NCBI RefSeq assembly: GCF_001644575.1
Contig: NZ_CP015596.1
Coordinates: forward strand, 3,720,001-3,784,000
Direction: 5' to 3'
Source of the DNA: Mycobacterium adipatum
Lineage (GTDB): Bacteria > Actinomycetota > Actinomycetes > Mycobacteriales > Mycobacteriaceae
Length of the DNA stretch: 64,000 nt
How positions within the stretch are numbered: position 1 is the stretch's first letter; every line of letters begins with the position of its first letter. Under the pieces are notes generated by a model, which was not told the origin of the DNA, did no database searches, and saw only the letters and a program-made list of their open reading frames with translations. Of this stretch, positions 23,901-32,105 are shown piece after piece. The translations under genes were made by a program, and so were the position numbers.

Positions 23901-25508
23901 GGTGACCGTGTCCGAATTGACGGTGACGGTGGGCGCCCCGTTGGCGCCGACGATGTCGACGGTGACGACGGTCGGCAGCAGCGTGATGCCCCCGCGACCG
24001 TCGTTGGCCCAGATGCTGACGATGTCGGTCTTCGCCCCGAGCAGGGTGGTCGCCAGGTGCCGGGCGGTGTCGCTGGGGGTGTAGGTGAACGTGCCGTCCT
24101 CGTTGCGGGTGACGGTGCCGAACAGCGCGGTGCCGGTGTAGGTCAGCGGATCGCCGTCAGGGTCGGTGGCCTCGGCCACGATGGTGACCTTGCCGGAGTT
24201 ACCGTCGGTGCCCGTCACGGTGGCCTGGCCGGGCCCGTTGAAGACCGGCAGATTGTTGATGCCCAGGCCCGGGTAGTGGAACGACACGGTGTAGAACGCG
24301 TCGTTGCCTTCCGGGTTGATCGGGTGCTCCAGCATGCCCAGACTGTCGTTCACCCGGACGGTGAAGGTGACGTCGGTGCCGTTGTTCAGATCGTCCAGCG
24401 ATGTCGGGATGAAGCTGAAGGTGCCATCCGGGCTCATGGTGACCAGGCCGTTGCTGGGCTGGCCGTTCAGGTCGACGGAGTAGATGAGCGGATCGCCGTC
24501 CGGGTCGGTGCTCTTGAGCTTCCAGGTCAGCGGCAGCGGGCCGGCCGAGACGGTGGGTTCACCCGGCAGGTGGTTGGTGGCCAGCCGCTCGTAGCGGGCG
24601 TAGGCGGCCGTCACGAGCACCAGGGCTCCGAAGGTGAACGGCGTCGGTTGCCCGTTCCAGTAGGTGCCCTGCAGACCTGCATAGAGGGTCATCACCCAAC
24701 CGGCGGCGACCTGGGTCGGGTTGAGGATCGGGTCGGACTCGTACGCCGGGAACACCTGATCGACCCACTTGGCGAGGCCGGTGATGATGCCCATGAAGGG
24801 CGCGAACGCCGGAATGGTCGGCGGTTCGGGGACGATATCGAGGTCGATGTCGAGCAGCGCGGAGGCCAGGGCGGTCGGGGTGGGGGCGGGATCGGAACCC
24901 TGAAGCGACAGCATCGAGGCGGACTGGTCCGAGGACGGGATCTCGATCACCTCGACGACCGCGAGCGGCTCGGAAGGCTCTGGGGTCTCGACGACCTCGG
25001 GATCGGTGACCACCGGCTCGGTCACCGCGGGCTCGGTCACCACGGGCTCGGCCGGCGGCTCGACGACGTCGGTTCCGGTGGCCCCGTCTACGCCGCCGGC
25101 GTCGGTGACCGGCGGGGTCTCCTCCTCGGTCCCGGTGTCGGTCCCGGTCTCAGTCTCGGTCTCGGTCTCGGTCTCGGTGCCGGGGTCGGTCTCGGTACCG
25201 GCGTCGTCCACCGGGAGGTCGTCGCCCTCGGCTTCCTCGGCGAGGAGGGCATCATCCTCGTCTTCTTCTCCGGCGGCCGCCTGGAGCCGCAGTGTGCTGC
25301 CATCGGCGGCAGTCTTGGCGGACTTGACGGTCTTGGGTCCGGCCTTCACACCGGACGTGTTCGAGCCGGAGTCGGTCGACGTGCCATCGGGAGTGTCGGC
25401 GGTCGCGATCGCGGGCGCGGCGGTGACCGCCAAGCCGAGGAACGCGGCGACGGCGAATTCACCGGTACGGATCCGCTTCTTCGCCGACTTCTTCCGGTGC
25501 GTTGCCAT
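20904..25508 (-). CDS. Large secreted Ig-like/VCBS-type repeat protein, first of three
   Basis: 1,534 residues. The N-terminus KKSAKKRIRTGEFAVAAFLG... is a signal peptide ending near ATADTP. Residues about 30-210 are a low-complexity acidic linker rich in Glu, Asp, Thr and Pro, with a (Thr-Glu)n run. Residues about 230-310 form a distinct domain (NPTQVAAGWVMTLYAGLQG, GALVLVTAAYARYER). From about 310 to the end are roughly twelve Ig/cadherin-like modules of 90-115 residues, many with DPDGDPLxY and 'DtFtv.V.D..G..'. Asp-rich loops suggest calcium binding. No LPXTG or membrane anchor. GAGGAG lies 5-6 bases before the ATG. Likely an exported cell-surface or matrix protein; ligand unknown. Confidence 0.85.
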   Translation of the reverse strand: MATHRKKSAKKRIRTGEFAVAAFLGLAVTAAPAIATADTPDGTSTDSGSNTSGVKAGPKTVKSAKTAADGSTLRLQAAAGEEDEDDALLAEEAEGDDLPVDDAGTETDPGTETETETETETGTDTGTEEETPPVTDAGGVDGATGTDVVEPPAEPVVTEPAVTEPVVTDPEVVETPEPSEPLAVVEVIEIPSSDQSASMLSLQGSDPAPTPTALASALLDIDLDIVPEPPTIPAFAPFMGIITGLAKWVDQVFPAYESDPILNPTQVAAGWVMTLYAGLQGTYWNGQPTPFTFGALVLVTAAYARYERLATNHLPGEPTVSAGPLPLTWKLKSTDPDGDPLIYSVDLNGQPSNGLVTMSPDGTFSFIPTSLDDLNNGTDVTFTVRVNDSLGMLEHPINPEGNDAFYTVSFHYPGLGINNLPVFNGPGQATVTGTDGNSGKVTIVAEATDPDGDPLTYTGTALFGTVTRNEDGTFTYTPSDTARHLATTLLGAKTDIVSIWANDGRGGITLLPTVVTVDIVGANGAPTVTVNSDTVTEPILGSITGSLDVDDPDGDLVVVAPTGLSTRGGLVTVIGHTYTYVPSLSIRAQGGTDTFTLSVNDLHGSTTEVTITVTIAQINVAPVFESTPTITHTDHTTGVLTGTFKVRDDNGDTLTFTSAGLLGTIAVDPTPAADGVTYTFTYTPYNPHAASLPLAITTDLVTITAWDGGLLSGDSATFLVNLSTQVNQTPSATYQNTGGSSLLGTVTGSIVTTDDDLIHTYTPLIITTDKGSVVVSALTGDYVYTASIEARNAASASGASAADKIDTFTITVTDPAGASVDVLVSVTIPQWNLPPAGGVASNIIADSNGVVRGHITGVINLDSDPLSYSITGSNGASTAYTDGGGIAHVNADGSYVYIPRLGGALGYYDSFSVTVDDGRGGTTNVLVGLGAVIAPTPSLDNVTVTTNNGAPGVVTGSVSLGSSGNNGLFSSFTGTGAGHGTVTFDGVNYTYTRTSTGHVGGTSDTFDIIGTAYGLTITVATVTVTPVISNAAPAPGSTAITESDVTNVLGVYWQESKGNINAVDADGDALSYQTTPLGKSTTNGGLVYVSEDGSFTYRIGKFRSYYHDAAATGATGNAVNDTFSITVTDSFGASSTIVVSIPIEKLNDAPSSSVSVGGKTTDALGVVRGTITGSDDDDDSLTYTLIGGTNGTASTANGGIIRFSGNSFTYIPTAGQSTDSFQVQVNDGHGGVSTATVSLTGLSTPSPTTNVNTSTPNVVTGQLNTAGNTGLTYTVGSQGTKGTVTVTSTGGFTYTRNGALGHTQTPGDSFTIRATDANGNSVIIATVNVTPTVTNVAPVAGSTNFTGSSIEDNRILGIGTLKQTTTGKLKATDADGDAVSFTAGSFSTANGGTVAVNADGTFTYTINEGYSYYHGAAKIGASGSAVADSFTATAVDGFGGSTSYSVSVAIYAINKTPTISGGNMFLGTVSAINVDDDDGDSLTFSHNGSSFTFGGRGLYTSTLWSGSRLTVTDGYYVTNNGVVTSTPASVTKTW
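25135..25181 (-). repeat. In-frame hexanucleotide repeat encoding Thr-Glu
   Basis: Imperfect tandem copies of a GAGACC/GGTCTC-type 6-mer give a (TE)n tract in the linker of the large repeat protein. Copy-number change would shorten or lengthen the linker without a frameshift. Confidence 0.7.
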
Positions 25509-26135
25509 ATTGCTCCTCGTTCGCCCGCTGTGCCTGGCCTCTGACGCGCGTGACCGAGCACACAGTCGTATTGACTGCGCCGTAAGTTAACACGTTCGTC
25601 AATAACTGGAAAGCGCAACCTGAGGAAATTTTGAGGCGGTTGTTCCGGGTGTCCACCGATCAACTGACACCCGTTGAACGGGCACCGCCGGGGCACGTTC
25701 GGCGACCGCCGCTACACCCGCCCGAAGCGTCCTCCGCCAGCAACGACCCCGTGCCGCAAAGCGGCCGAATCACGCGCCACCACTTCGGTTTCCGTGGCGA
25801 CACACGACCACCCGATGGCACCACCGCGATACCCCCTGCAGAGCATGTAGCTGCATCGATGACGCATCGGGCCAGGTGCGTAGCGCGATCTGGGACCCCG
25901 GTGGCCGGCGCCCTCGACACCGCCGACGCTGGTGGCCTACGGAACGCGCATCTCGTTCCGCAATCAAGTGACTGTCACCGACATTTCCGGCCGCTTGCGC
26001 TACTGCGCCGCACCGCCGGATCCCGGCCCGGACGGCCGAGCCGACACCACGGTCGACACGACGGCCGAGGCGACACGCCGGTGCCCCGTGCGTTGCTGAC
26101 TACCCGGGCGGCAAAGATCAAACGCCCACGCCGAC
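25509..26135. other. 627 bp intergenic region between riboflavin synthase and the Ig-repeat operon
   Basis: No convincing gene was found; short open frames here have no recognisable domains. The 100 bp nearest the repeat operon is AT-richer than its surroundings (TTATTGACGAACG, GTTAACTTACG on the minus strand) and is the likely promoter region, though no clean -35/-10 pair is evident. The middle holds two short palindromes described separately. The rest is ordinary high-GC sequence, possibly decayed coding DNA. Confidence 0.6.
25941..25978. promoter_or_regulatory. Two adjacent operator-like palindromes
   Basis: GGAACG-N7-CGTTCC at 25941-25959 and GTGAC-T-GTCAC at 25968-25978 lie 9 bp apart in otherwise empty intergenic DNA. 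Each is the size of a dimeric regulator site. There is no gene start within 400 bp, so a role is uncertain. Confidence 0.3.
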
Positions 26136-26735
26136 TCAGCGGTCGCGGTCGGCCATCAGCCGTTCGACATATTTGGCGATCACATCGACCTCCAGATTGA
26201 CCGGAGTGCCGACCGCGGCACCGCCGAGCGTGGTCATCGATAGCGTCGTCGGGATCAGCGACACCTCGAACCAGTCATCACCCAGTCCCGAGACCGTCAG
26301 CGAGATCCCGTCGACGGTGATCGAGCCCTTCTCCACGACATAACGGGCCAACTCCGGCGGCAGCGCGATGCGCACGACTTCCCAGTTCTGCGACGGGGTC
26401 CGGGCCACCACCGCGCCGGTACCGTCCACATGGCCCTGGACGATATGGCCGCCGAGCCGGCTGTTGACCGCCGCCGCCCGCTCCAGGTTGACCTGACTGC
26501 CGACATCGACGGCACGCAGGCTCGACCTGTCGAGCGTCTCGGCCATCACATCGGCGGTGAACGCGCCGTCCGGGCGCACCTCCACGACCGTCAGGCAGAC
26601 ACCGTTGACCGCGATCGAGTCGCCGTGACCAGCGTCGGAGGTCACCACCGGCCCGCGGATCACGAAACGCGCGGCGTCCGGGAGGTCCTCTTTGCCGATG
26701 ATCTCGCCGAGTTCTTCAACGATTCCGGTGAACAT
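26136..26735 (-). CDS. ribC: Riboflavin synthase (alpha subunit)
   Basis: Dismutates two dimethylribityllumazine molecules to riboflavin; also called ribE. The 199 residues form two similar halves, as in the family: the first starts MFTGIVEELGEI and contains SIAVNGVCLTV, the second contains HIVQGHVDGTGAV and SITVDGISLTV. The start is set by the invariant MFTGIVE; the 13 in-frame residues upstream are not family-like. It is divergent from lprG with 57 bp between starts. Confidence 0.97.
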   Translation of the reverse strand: MFTGIVEELGEIIGKEDLPDAARFVIRGPVVTSDAGHGDSIAVNGVCLTVVEVRPDGAFTADVMAETLDRSSLRAVDVGSQVNLERAAAVNSRLGGHIVQGHVDGTGAVVARTPSQNWEVVRIALPPELARYVVEKGSITVDGISLTVSGLGDDWFEVSLIPTTLSMTTLGGAAVGTPVNLEVDVIAKYVERLMADRDR

Positions 26736-26792
26736 GGCCACCAGGCTAGTGGCGGATGGGAAGCTCAGGTCCACTCAGGGCGACCCACTACG

Positions 26793-27512
26793 ATGCAGAT
26801 CATGCAGACGCGCCCCCGTGCAGTCCGGATCCTTCTTCCCTTCTTCGCCATCCTGATGGCGGCCGCCGCCCTCGTCGGCTGCGGATCGAAGACCAACGAC
26901 GCCCCCCTCCCCGACGCGGCCACCCTGATCACCGAATCGGCCGCGACCACCCGCAGCCAGCAGAGCGTGCACCTGGAACTCGCTGTCGACGGCGAGATCA
27001 AGGAATTGCCCATCGCCACCCTCAGCGGCGACCTGACCAACGCCCCCGCCGTGGCGGCCCAGGGCAAGGCCGACATCATCTTCCTCGGGCAGAAGCTCAC
27101 CGACGTCGCCTTCGTCGTCGCCGACGGTGACCTCTACGGCGCGATCACCAAGGGCGGCAACATGCAGAACTTCGGTCCCGCCACCGACATCTACGACGTG
27201 TCCGCGATCCTGAACCCGGACACCGGCCTGGCGAACATCCTGGCCAGTTTCTCCGATCCCCAGGCCGTGGGCCGGGAGTCCATCGGCGGTTCCGACGCCG
27301 TGAAGATCACCGGAACCGTCAGCGCCGAGGCGGTCAACAAGATCGCCCCGCAGCTCAAGGCCAGTGCTCCTGCCCCGGCCACCGCGTGGATCCGCGAGGA
27401 CGGCGACCATCAGCTGGCCCAGGTCCAGATCGAGCCGTCGGCGGGTAAGACCATCACCATGACGCTCACCGACTGGGGCAAGGCCGTCACCGTCACGAAG
27501 CCCGGCAGCTGA
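26793..27512 (+). CDS. lprG: Lipoprotein LprG
   Basis: Cell-envelope lipoprotein that binds triacylated glycolipids and works with P55 to export lipids such as triacylglycerol and lipoarabinomannan. The 239 residues begin with a signal peptide and the lipobox LVGC (Cys at about residue 30). [28 protein letters not shown] and [15 protein letters not shown] closely follow mycobacterial LprG. A second ATG three codons downstream is equally possible. The stop overlaps the P55 start (TGATG), so the two are translationally coupled. Confidence 0.96.
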   Translation: MQIMQTRPRAVRILLPFFAILMAAAALVGCGSKTNDAPLPDAATLITESAATTRSQQSVHLELAVDGEIKELPIATLSGDLTNAPAVAAQGKADIIFLGQKLTDVAFVVADGDLYGAITKGGNMQNFGPATDIYDVSAILNPDTGLANILASFSDPQAVGRESIGGSDAVKITGTVSAEAVNKIAPQLKASAPAPATAWIREDGDHQLAQVQIEPSAGKTITMTLTDWGKAVTVTKPGS

Positions 27513-29080
27513 TGACGGCGGCGCCCAGCCACCGGGCCGCGGGTTCGGCGGGCACCAACCGCCGCCTGGCGATCAGTGCCGGTGGCCTCGCGGTCACCCT
27601 GGGTGCCCTCGACACCTACGTCGTCATCACGATCATGACCGACATCATGCGTGATGTCGGCATCCCGATTAACCAGATCCAGCAGGTCACGCCGATCGTC
27701 ACGAGCTACCTGCTGGGTTATATCGCGGCCATGCCGCTGCTGGGCAAGGCATCGGACCGGTTCGGCCGCAAGCTGATCCTGCAGGGCGGTCTGCTCGGAT
27801 TCATGCTCGGATCGGTGGTCACCGCCCTGGCCGGCGACCTGACCACCCTGGTCATCGGCCGCACCATCCTGGGCGTCGCGAGCGGTGCCCTGCTGCCCGT
27901 CACCCTCGCACTGGCCGCCGACCTCTGGTCGGCGCGCGGACGCGCCACCGTGCTGGGCGGTATCGGCGCGGCACAGGAACTCGGCAGCGTGCTGGGCCCG
28001 CTGTACGGCATTGCCGTGGTGTGGGCGCTGAACACCTGGCGGGACATCTTCTGGATCAACATTCCGATGGCCGCCGTCGCGATGGTGATGATCCATTTCA
28101 GCGTGCCGTCGCGTGATCGCGATCAACCTCGGCACAAGGTGGACGTCATCGGCGGCGTGCTGCTCGCCATCGCACTGGGCGCCGCGGTCGTCGGCCTGTA
28201 CAACCCGGCACCGGACGGTAAGAACCTGCTGCCCAGCTACGGCATCCCGCTGATCGTCGTGGCGGTGCTGACCATGGTCGGGTTCTTCGTCTGGGAGAAG
28301 AAGGCCACCACCCGACTGCTGGAACCCGCCGGGGTTCAGTTCCGGCCCTTCCTGGCCGCGCTGGCCGCCTCGCTGACCGCCGGCGCCGCGCTGATGGTGA
28401 CGCTGGTCAACGTCGAGCTGTTCGGCCAGGGTGTGCTCGGCATGGACAAGAACGAAGCGGTCGTCCTGCTGCTGCGCTTCCTCATCGCCCTGCCGATCGG
28501 TGCGTTGCTCGGCGGCTGGCTGGCCACCCGCATCGGTGACCGGCCGATCGCGGTGACCGGTCTGCTCATCGCCGCATTCGGGTACTGGTTGATCTCACAC
28601 TGGGATGTCAATGTGTTGTCCGCGCGGCACGATCTGGGACTGTTCACCCTGCCGGCCTTCGATACCGACCTGGCGCTGGCCGGTTTCGGCCTCGGTCTGG
28701 TCATCGGCCCGCTCACCTCGGCGGCGCTGCGCGTCGTGCCCGCCGCCGAGCACGGGATCGCTTCGGCCGCTGTGGTCGTCGCCCGGATGATCGGCATGCT
28801 CATCGGGATGGCCGCGCTGTCGGCGTGGGGGCTGTACCGCTTCAACCAGATCCTGCAGTCGCTACCGGTCGTCGACACCGGCAATCTGCTCGACGCCGGC
28901 AGACAACTGCTGGACAACACCCGGCTCGCCTACACCATGCAGTACGGCGAGATCTTCGGCATCACCGCGGTGGTGTGTGTCGTCGGCGCCCTGGCCGCGC
29001 TGCTGATCAGCGACAGCAGCCGCCGCGACGAGCTCGACACCCCGCCGGCAGCGCGATCAGGCGGTGCGCTCAAGCGGTGA
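27512..29080 (+). CDS. P55 major facilitator efflux protein
   Basis: 522-residue MFS transporter of the DHA2 type with about 14 hydrophobic segments. [16 protein letters not shown] between segments 2 and 3 is the MFS motif [13 protein letters not shown] is motif D-like at the first helix, and [18 protein letters not shown] carries further family residues. In M. tuberculosis the lprG-P55 (Rv1411c-Rv1410c) pair affects drug tolerance and lipid export. Its last 24 bp overlap the convergent TIM-barrel gene. Confidence 0.95.
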   Translation: MTAAPSHRAAGSAGTNRRLAISAGGLAVTLGALDTYVVITIMTDIMRDVGIPINQIQQVTPIVTSYLLGYIAAMPLLGKASDRFGRKLILQGGLLGFMLGSVVTALAGDLTTLVIGRTILGVASGALLPVTLALAADLWSARGRATVLGGIGAAQELGSVLGPLYGIAVVWALNTWRDIFWINIPMAAVAMVMIHFSVPSRDRDQPRHKVDVIGGVLLAIALGAAVVGLYNPAPDGKNLLPSYGIPLIVVAVLTMVGFFVWEKKATTRLLEPAGVQFRPFLAALAASLTAGAALMVTLVNVELFGQGVLGMDKNEAVVLLLRFLIALPIGALLGGWLATRIGDRPIAVTGLLIAAFGYWLISHWDVNVLSARHDLGLFTLPAFDTDLALAGFGLGLVIGPLTSAALRVVPAAEHGIASAAVVVARMIGMLIGMAALSAWGLYRFNQILQSLPVVDTGNLLDAGRQLLDNTRLAYTMQYGEIFGITAVVCVVGALAALLISDSSRRDELDTPPAARSGGALKR

Positions 29081-29947
29081 CCACGGCGCGTCGTCGGCCT
29101 GCGCGAGGACCGCGCGGGCGGCGCGCGCGGCCGCGCGGGCGGCGCGCGCGGCCGCAGCCGCCCGCAGCGTCGCCGGCGCGGCGCTGCGCAGCGGGGCCTC
29201 GACACTGATCGGGATGCCCGTGGGCAGGGCGCGCAACATCGCGATCAGATCGATGGCGCCGGCGCCGGGAAGCAACCGCGCACTGCGGCCCTGGCGCATC
29301 ATCTCGGCCACCGTGCCCGGCCGCTGCGCGGGTGCGTCGCAGATCTGCGCGTAACGGATCCAGTGCCGCGGCAGCCCGGCCAGCTCGGCGGGCGTGTTCA
29401 TGGCGCGGTCATAGTGAATGGCGTCCACCAGCAGGCCCACGTCCGCCTGGCATGCCGACAGGATCGCCGCGCCCTCGCGGAGGTCCTTCACCTCGGTCCA
29501 CGGCATGGGTTCGAGATTCGGAGTCAACCCGAAATCTGCAGCCAGCAAAGCCAACTCGGCGAGATTGTCCGCCGTCCGGCCGTGGTCGGGGTCGTTGCCG
29601 GTGACCAGGATCTCCGAGGCGCCGAGATACGCGCCGGTCTCCAGGACGGCCTCGAAATCGGCGCGCACCCTGGTCTGGGCGCGCAGTCGGAGCACCTCGA
29701 TGTCCACCACGCGCAACCCGGAATCATCAAGGCGCCGCTTGGTTTCCAGAATCAACGGGGTGCGGCCGACGGTGGGCCACACCGGTTCCTGGGCGGTGGC
29801 CGGGATCAGCCGCAACCCGACGGCGTCATATCCGGCCGACGCCGCACACGCCACCAGCTCCGCCGGGTCGAGTTCGAGCACCGTCAGCGGCGCCAGCGAA
29901 AGAAGCCGTCCCCCACCGAGACCGGCCAACCCTGTCGACGTGCTCAT
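29057..29947 (-). CDS. Sugar-phosphate isomerase/epimerase-like TIM-barrel protein
   Basis: 296 residues of the xylose-isomerase-like TIM-barrel family. [29 protein letters not shown] and [15 protein letters not shown] are the barrel strands that normally bear metal-binding Glu, Asp and His; [11 protein letters not shown] and SVEAPLRS carry two candidate Glu ligands. Substrate unknown. The ATG at 29947 is chosen over upstream TTG/GTG because GAGGAG lies 6 bases before it. The C-terminus has an odd Ala-Arg repeat ([15 protein letters not shown]) produced by a 21 bp tandem duplication. A small peptide gene lies 102 bp upstream on the same strand. Confidence 0.8.
   Translation of the reverse strand: MSTSTGLAGLGGGRLLSLAPLTVLELDPAELVACAASAGYDAVGLRLIPATAQEPVWPTVGRTPLILETKRRLDDSGLRVVDIEVLRLRAQTRVRADFEAVLETGAYLGASEILVTGNDPDHGRTADNLAELALLAADFGLTPNLEPMPWTEVKDLREGAAILSACQADVGLLVDAIHYDRAMNTPAELAGLPRHWIRYAQICDAPAQRPGTVAEMMRQGRSARLLPGAGAIDLIAMLRALPTGIPISVEAPLRSAAPATLRAAAAARAARAAARAARAVLAQADDAPWSPLERTA
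29112..29153. repeat. Perfect tandem duplication of a 21 bp unit
   Basis: Two identical 21 bp units, entirely G and C, lie in tandem at 29112-29132 and 29133-29153. They keep the frame of the TIM-barrel gene and add seven residues (Ala/Arg) per copy near its C-terminus. Copy number could vary between strains. Confidence 0.85.
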
Positions 29948-30049
29948 CACCAACTCCTCGCCACCGGCACGGACACCGCTCTGCCGACGATCATCGCCGA
30001 CCGCGGGCTGGAATTGGCGGCTACGTCACCGCGTCCGGATGACCCGGCG

Positions 30050-30199
30050 TCAGCAACGCTCCAGCCCGGGCTGCATGATCTTGGGGGCGCGCCGATACTC
30101 CACCGGGGCGGGCCCCATCCGCAGCACACCGAAGACCAGCGATCTGACGTTCTGCGGGTTGACCGGCCCGCTGTTGAGCCAGTCCTGCAAGGCAGTCAT
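30050..30199 (-). CDS. Small 49-residue protein of unknown function
   Basis: An ATG with AAGGA eight bases upstream opens a 49-codon frame (52 codons from an earlier in-frame ATG at 30208). The peptide starts MTALQDWLNSGPVNPQNV, has a short hydrophobic stretch RSLVFGVLRMG, then PAPVEYRRAPKIMQPG and ends LERC with a terminal Cys. Composition is protein-like rather than the Arg/Pro/Ala bias of chance frames here. A TAGACT hexamer at 30265-30260 could be its -10. It lies between ribD and the TIM-barrel gene on the same strand. No family recognised; it could be a regulatory peptide, a substrate of the neighbouring enzyme, or the remnant of a larger gene. Confidence 0.5.
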   Translation of the reverse strand: MTALQDWLNSGPVNPQNVRSLVFGVLRMGPAPVEYRRAPKIMQPGLERC

Positions 30200-30367
30200 G
30201 CTCGTCATCCTTTGTTAGGCGATCCCCGAGCGACTCGTCGGTGAAGGCGCTTTGCCGCAAGTCTACCGGCGCACCGCACCCAACACCGGGCTACGACACC
30301 GGCAAAGCCCACTGGGGCAACGAGATTGGACATCACAATGCCGCGGCACTGTGTCAGTGATCACAAC

Positions 30368-31396
30368 TCAGTTCGGCACCAGGCTCAGCCGGACATCCGG
30401 TCCGATGGCCTCGATCCCGTCGAAGCGCCAGCGCTGTGCGCCGGCGATGCTGAGCACCCCGACATCATCGACGGCCGTGATCGGGCCGCCGAGCAGCATG
30501 GGCGCCACGTAGGCGATGATCCGGTCGATCATGCCGGCCCGCAGAAACGCCCCGGCCAACGTCGGCCCGCCCTCGAGCAGAACCGCCGTCCGGTCGGACA
30601 GCGCCTTGATCACCTCGTGCGGGTCGTGGGTGCGGATCACCATGGTGCGCGAATCGTCGTTGAGCACGTTGGATTCCGGCGAGATCTCCCGCTCCCCGAC
30701 CACCACCCGCAGGGGCTGTCGGTCGGCCAGGCTGCCGTCGGGCAACCGCGCTGTCAGGGTCGGGTCGTCGAAGAAGACCGTGCCGGTGCCGACCACGATC
30801 GCTTCGACCACGCTGCGCCGCCGGTGCACGTCGGCGCGGGCGGCCTCACTGGTGATCCACTGACTGCTGCCGTCGGCGGCAGCGCTGCGGCCGTCCACAC
30901 TGGTGGCGAACTTCCAGGTGACGTGCGGGAGTCCGGTCCGCTGCTTGTGCAACCATTCGCGCAGCGGCCCGCCGGCGACCTCGGTGCCGAGCACCCCGGC
31001 CTGCACCTGCACGCCGGCGGCACCCAGGCGCGACGCCCCGCCGGCGGCCACCGGGTTGGGATCGGGCACCGCGTACACCACCCGCGACAGCCCGGCCGCG
31101 AGCAGGCTGTCCACACACGGGGGCGTGCGGCCGTGGTGATTGCACGGTTCCAGGGTGACGACGGCGGTCCCCTGGCGGGCCAGCTCACCCGCCCGGCGCA
31201 ACGCGACCACTTCGGCGTGTGCGCCCCCGGTCGGCTCGGTGGCGCCGACGCCGACCACCTGACCGGCGGCATCCAGAATGACCGCCCCGACCGGCGGATT
31301 CGGATAGGTGGCGCCCTTGACCCGCTCGGCCTGCTCGACGGCCAGCCGCATCGCGGCCTCCGTCGTCACCGGCCGCTTTCCGGCGGCAGAGCTCAT
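30368..31396 (-). CDS. ribD: Bifunctional riboflavin deaminase/reductase RibD
   Basis: Deaminates then reduces the pyrimidine intermediate of riboflavin synthesis (ribG in M. tuberculosis naming). The N-terminal cytidine-deaminase-like domain (1-145) has [10 protein letters not shown] and [13 protein letters not shown], the zinc-binding H-A-E and P-C-x8-C motifs. The C-terminal reductase domain has [17 protein letters not shown] and [13 protein letters not shown]. It overlaps the rpe stop as ATGA. Confidence 0.96.
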   Translation of the reverse strand: MSSAAGKRPVTTEAAMRLAVEQAERVKGATYPNPPVGAVILDAAGQVVGVGATEPTGGAHAEVVALRRAGELARQGTAVVTLEPCNHHGRTPPCVDSLLAAGLSRVVYAVPDPNPVAAGGASRLGAAGVQVQAGVLGTEVAGGPLREWLHKQRTGLPHVTWKFATSVDGRSAAADGSSQWITSEAARADVHRRRSVVEAIVVGTGTVFFDDPTLTARLPDGSLADRQPLRVVVGEREISPESNVLNDDSRTMVIRTHDPHEVIKALSDRTAVLLEGGPTLAGAFLRAGMIDRIIAYVAPMLLGGPITAVDDVGVLSIAGAQRWRFDGIEAIGPDVRLSLVPN

Positions 31397-32100
31397 AGCG
31401 TCAGGTGCGGAGAGGCCGCGCCGGCCTGCCTGCGCAGCCGTCGCACCGCCTCGGCCGGGTCATCGGCGCTGTACACCGCCGATCCCGCGACGAAACAGTC
31501 GACTCCGGCCTCCGCCGCGGCCTCGATGGTGTCGGCGTTGATGCCGCCGTCGATCTCGACCAGGATGGTCAGGGCACCCGCGTCCACCAGTCGGCGCACG
31601 GTGCTCACCTTGGCGAGGACCTCCGGGATGAACTTCTGGCCGCCGAAGCCCGGCTCCACCGACATCACCAACAGCGTGTCGAACTCCGGCAGGATCTCCA
31701 GGTAGGGCTCCAATGCGGTGCCCGGCTTCACCGCGAGCCCCGCCTTCGCCCCGGCGGCACGGATATCACGCGCGACACCGACCGGGTTGTCGGTCGCCTC
31801 GGCGTGGAAGGTGACGTTGTGCGCGCCGGCCTCCGCGTACGGCGGCGCCCAGCGCTCGGGCGCATCGATCATCAGATGGCAGTCCATCGGGATGTCGGTC
31901 ACCTTGAGCAGGCTCTCCACCACCGGCAACCCCAGGGTCAGGTTGGGGACGAAGTGGTTGTCCATCACGTCCACGTGCAACCAGTCCGCACCCGCAACCG
32001 CGGCAACTTCGTCGGACAGCCGAGCGAAATCGGCGGCCAGGATGGACGGCGCGATGAGCGGCGCATGGGCGAGCGGGGCGACGGGAGATTGACCAGCCAT
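31393..32100 (-). CDS. rpe: Ribulose-phosphate 3-epimerase
   Basis: Pentose phosphate pathway enzyme, 235 residues. [51 protein letters not shown] and VEIDGGIN are the metal- and phosphate-binding signatures. The start is the ATG giving MAGQSPVAP; the open frame upstream is Arg-rich and lies inside rsmB. It lies 5 bp after rsmB and overlaps ribD. Confidence 0.97.
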   Translation of the reverse strand: MAGQSPVAPLAHAPLIAPSILAADFARLSDEVAAVAGADWLHVDVMDNHFVPNLTLGLPVVESLLKVTDIPMDCHLMIDAPERWAPPYAEAGAHNVTFHAEATDNPVGVARDIRAAGAKAGLAVKPGTALEPYLEILPEFDTLLVMSVEPGFGGQKFIPEVLAKVSTVRRLVDAGALTILVEIDGGINADTIEAAAEAGVDCFVAGSAVYSADDPAEAVRRLRRQAGAASPHLTL

Positions 32101-32105
32101 GGCGG

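Noticed and set aside
20904..25508. The modular repeats as a CRISPR or satellite array
   Set aside because: The periodicity is of protein modules about 300 bp long with diverged DNA; no short identical repeats with unique spacers.
25631..26200. A 189-codon plus-strand frame in the intergenic region and into riboflavin synthase
   Set aside because: No Shine-Dalgarno, Arg/Pro/His-rich composition, no domain, and it overlaps riboflavin synthase antisense.
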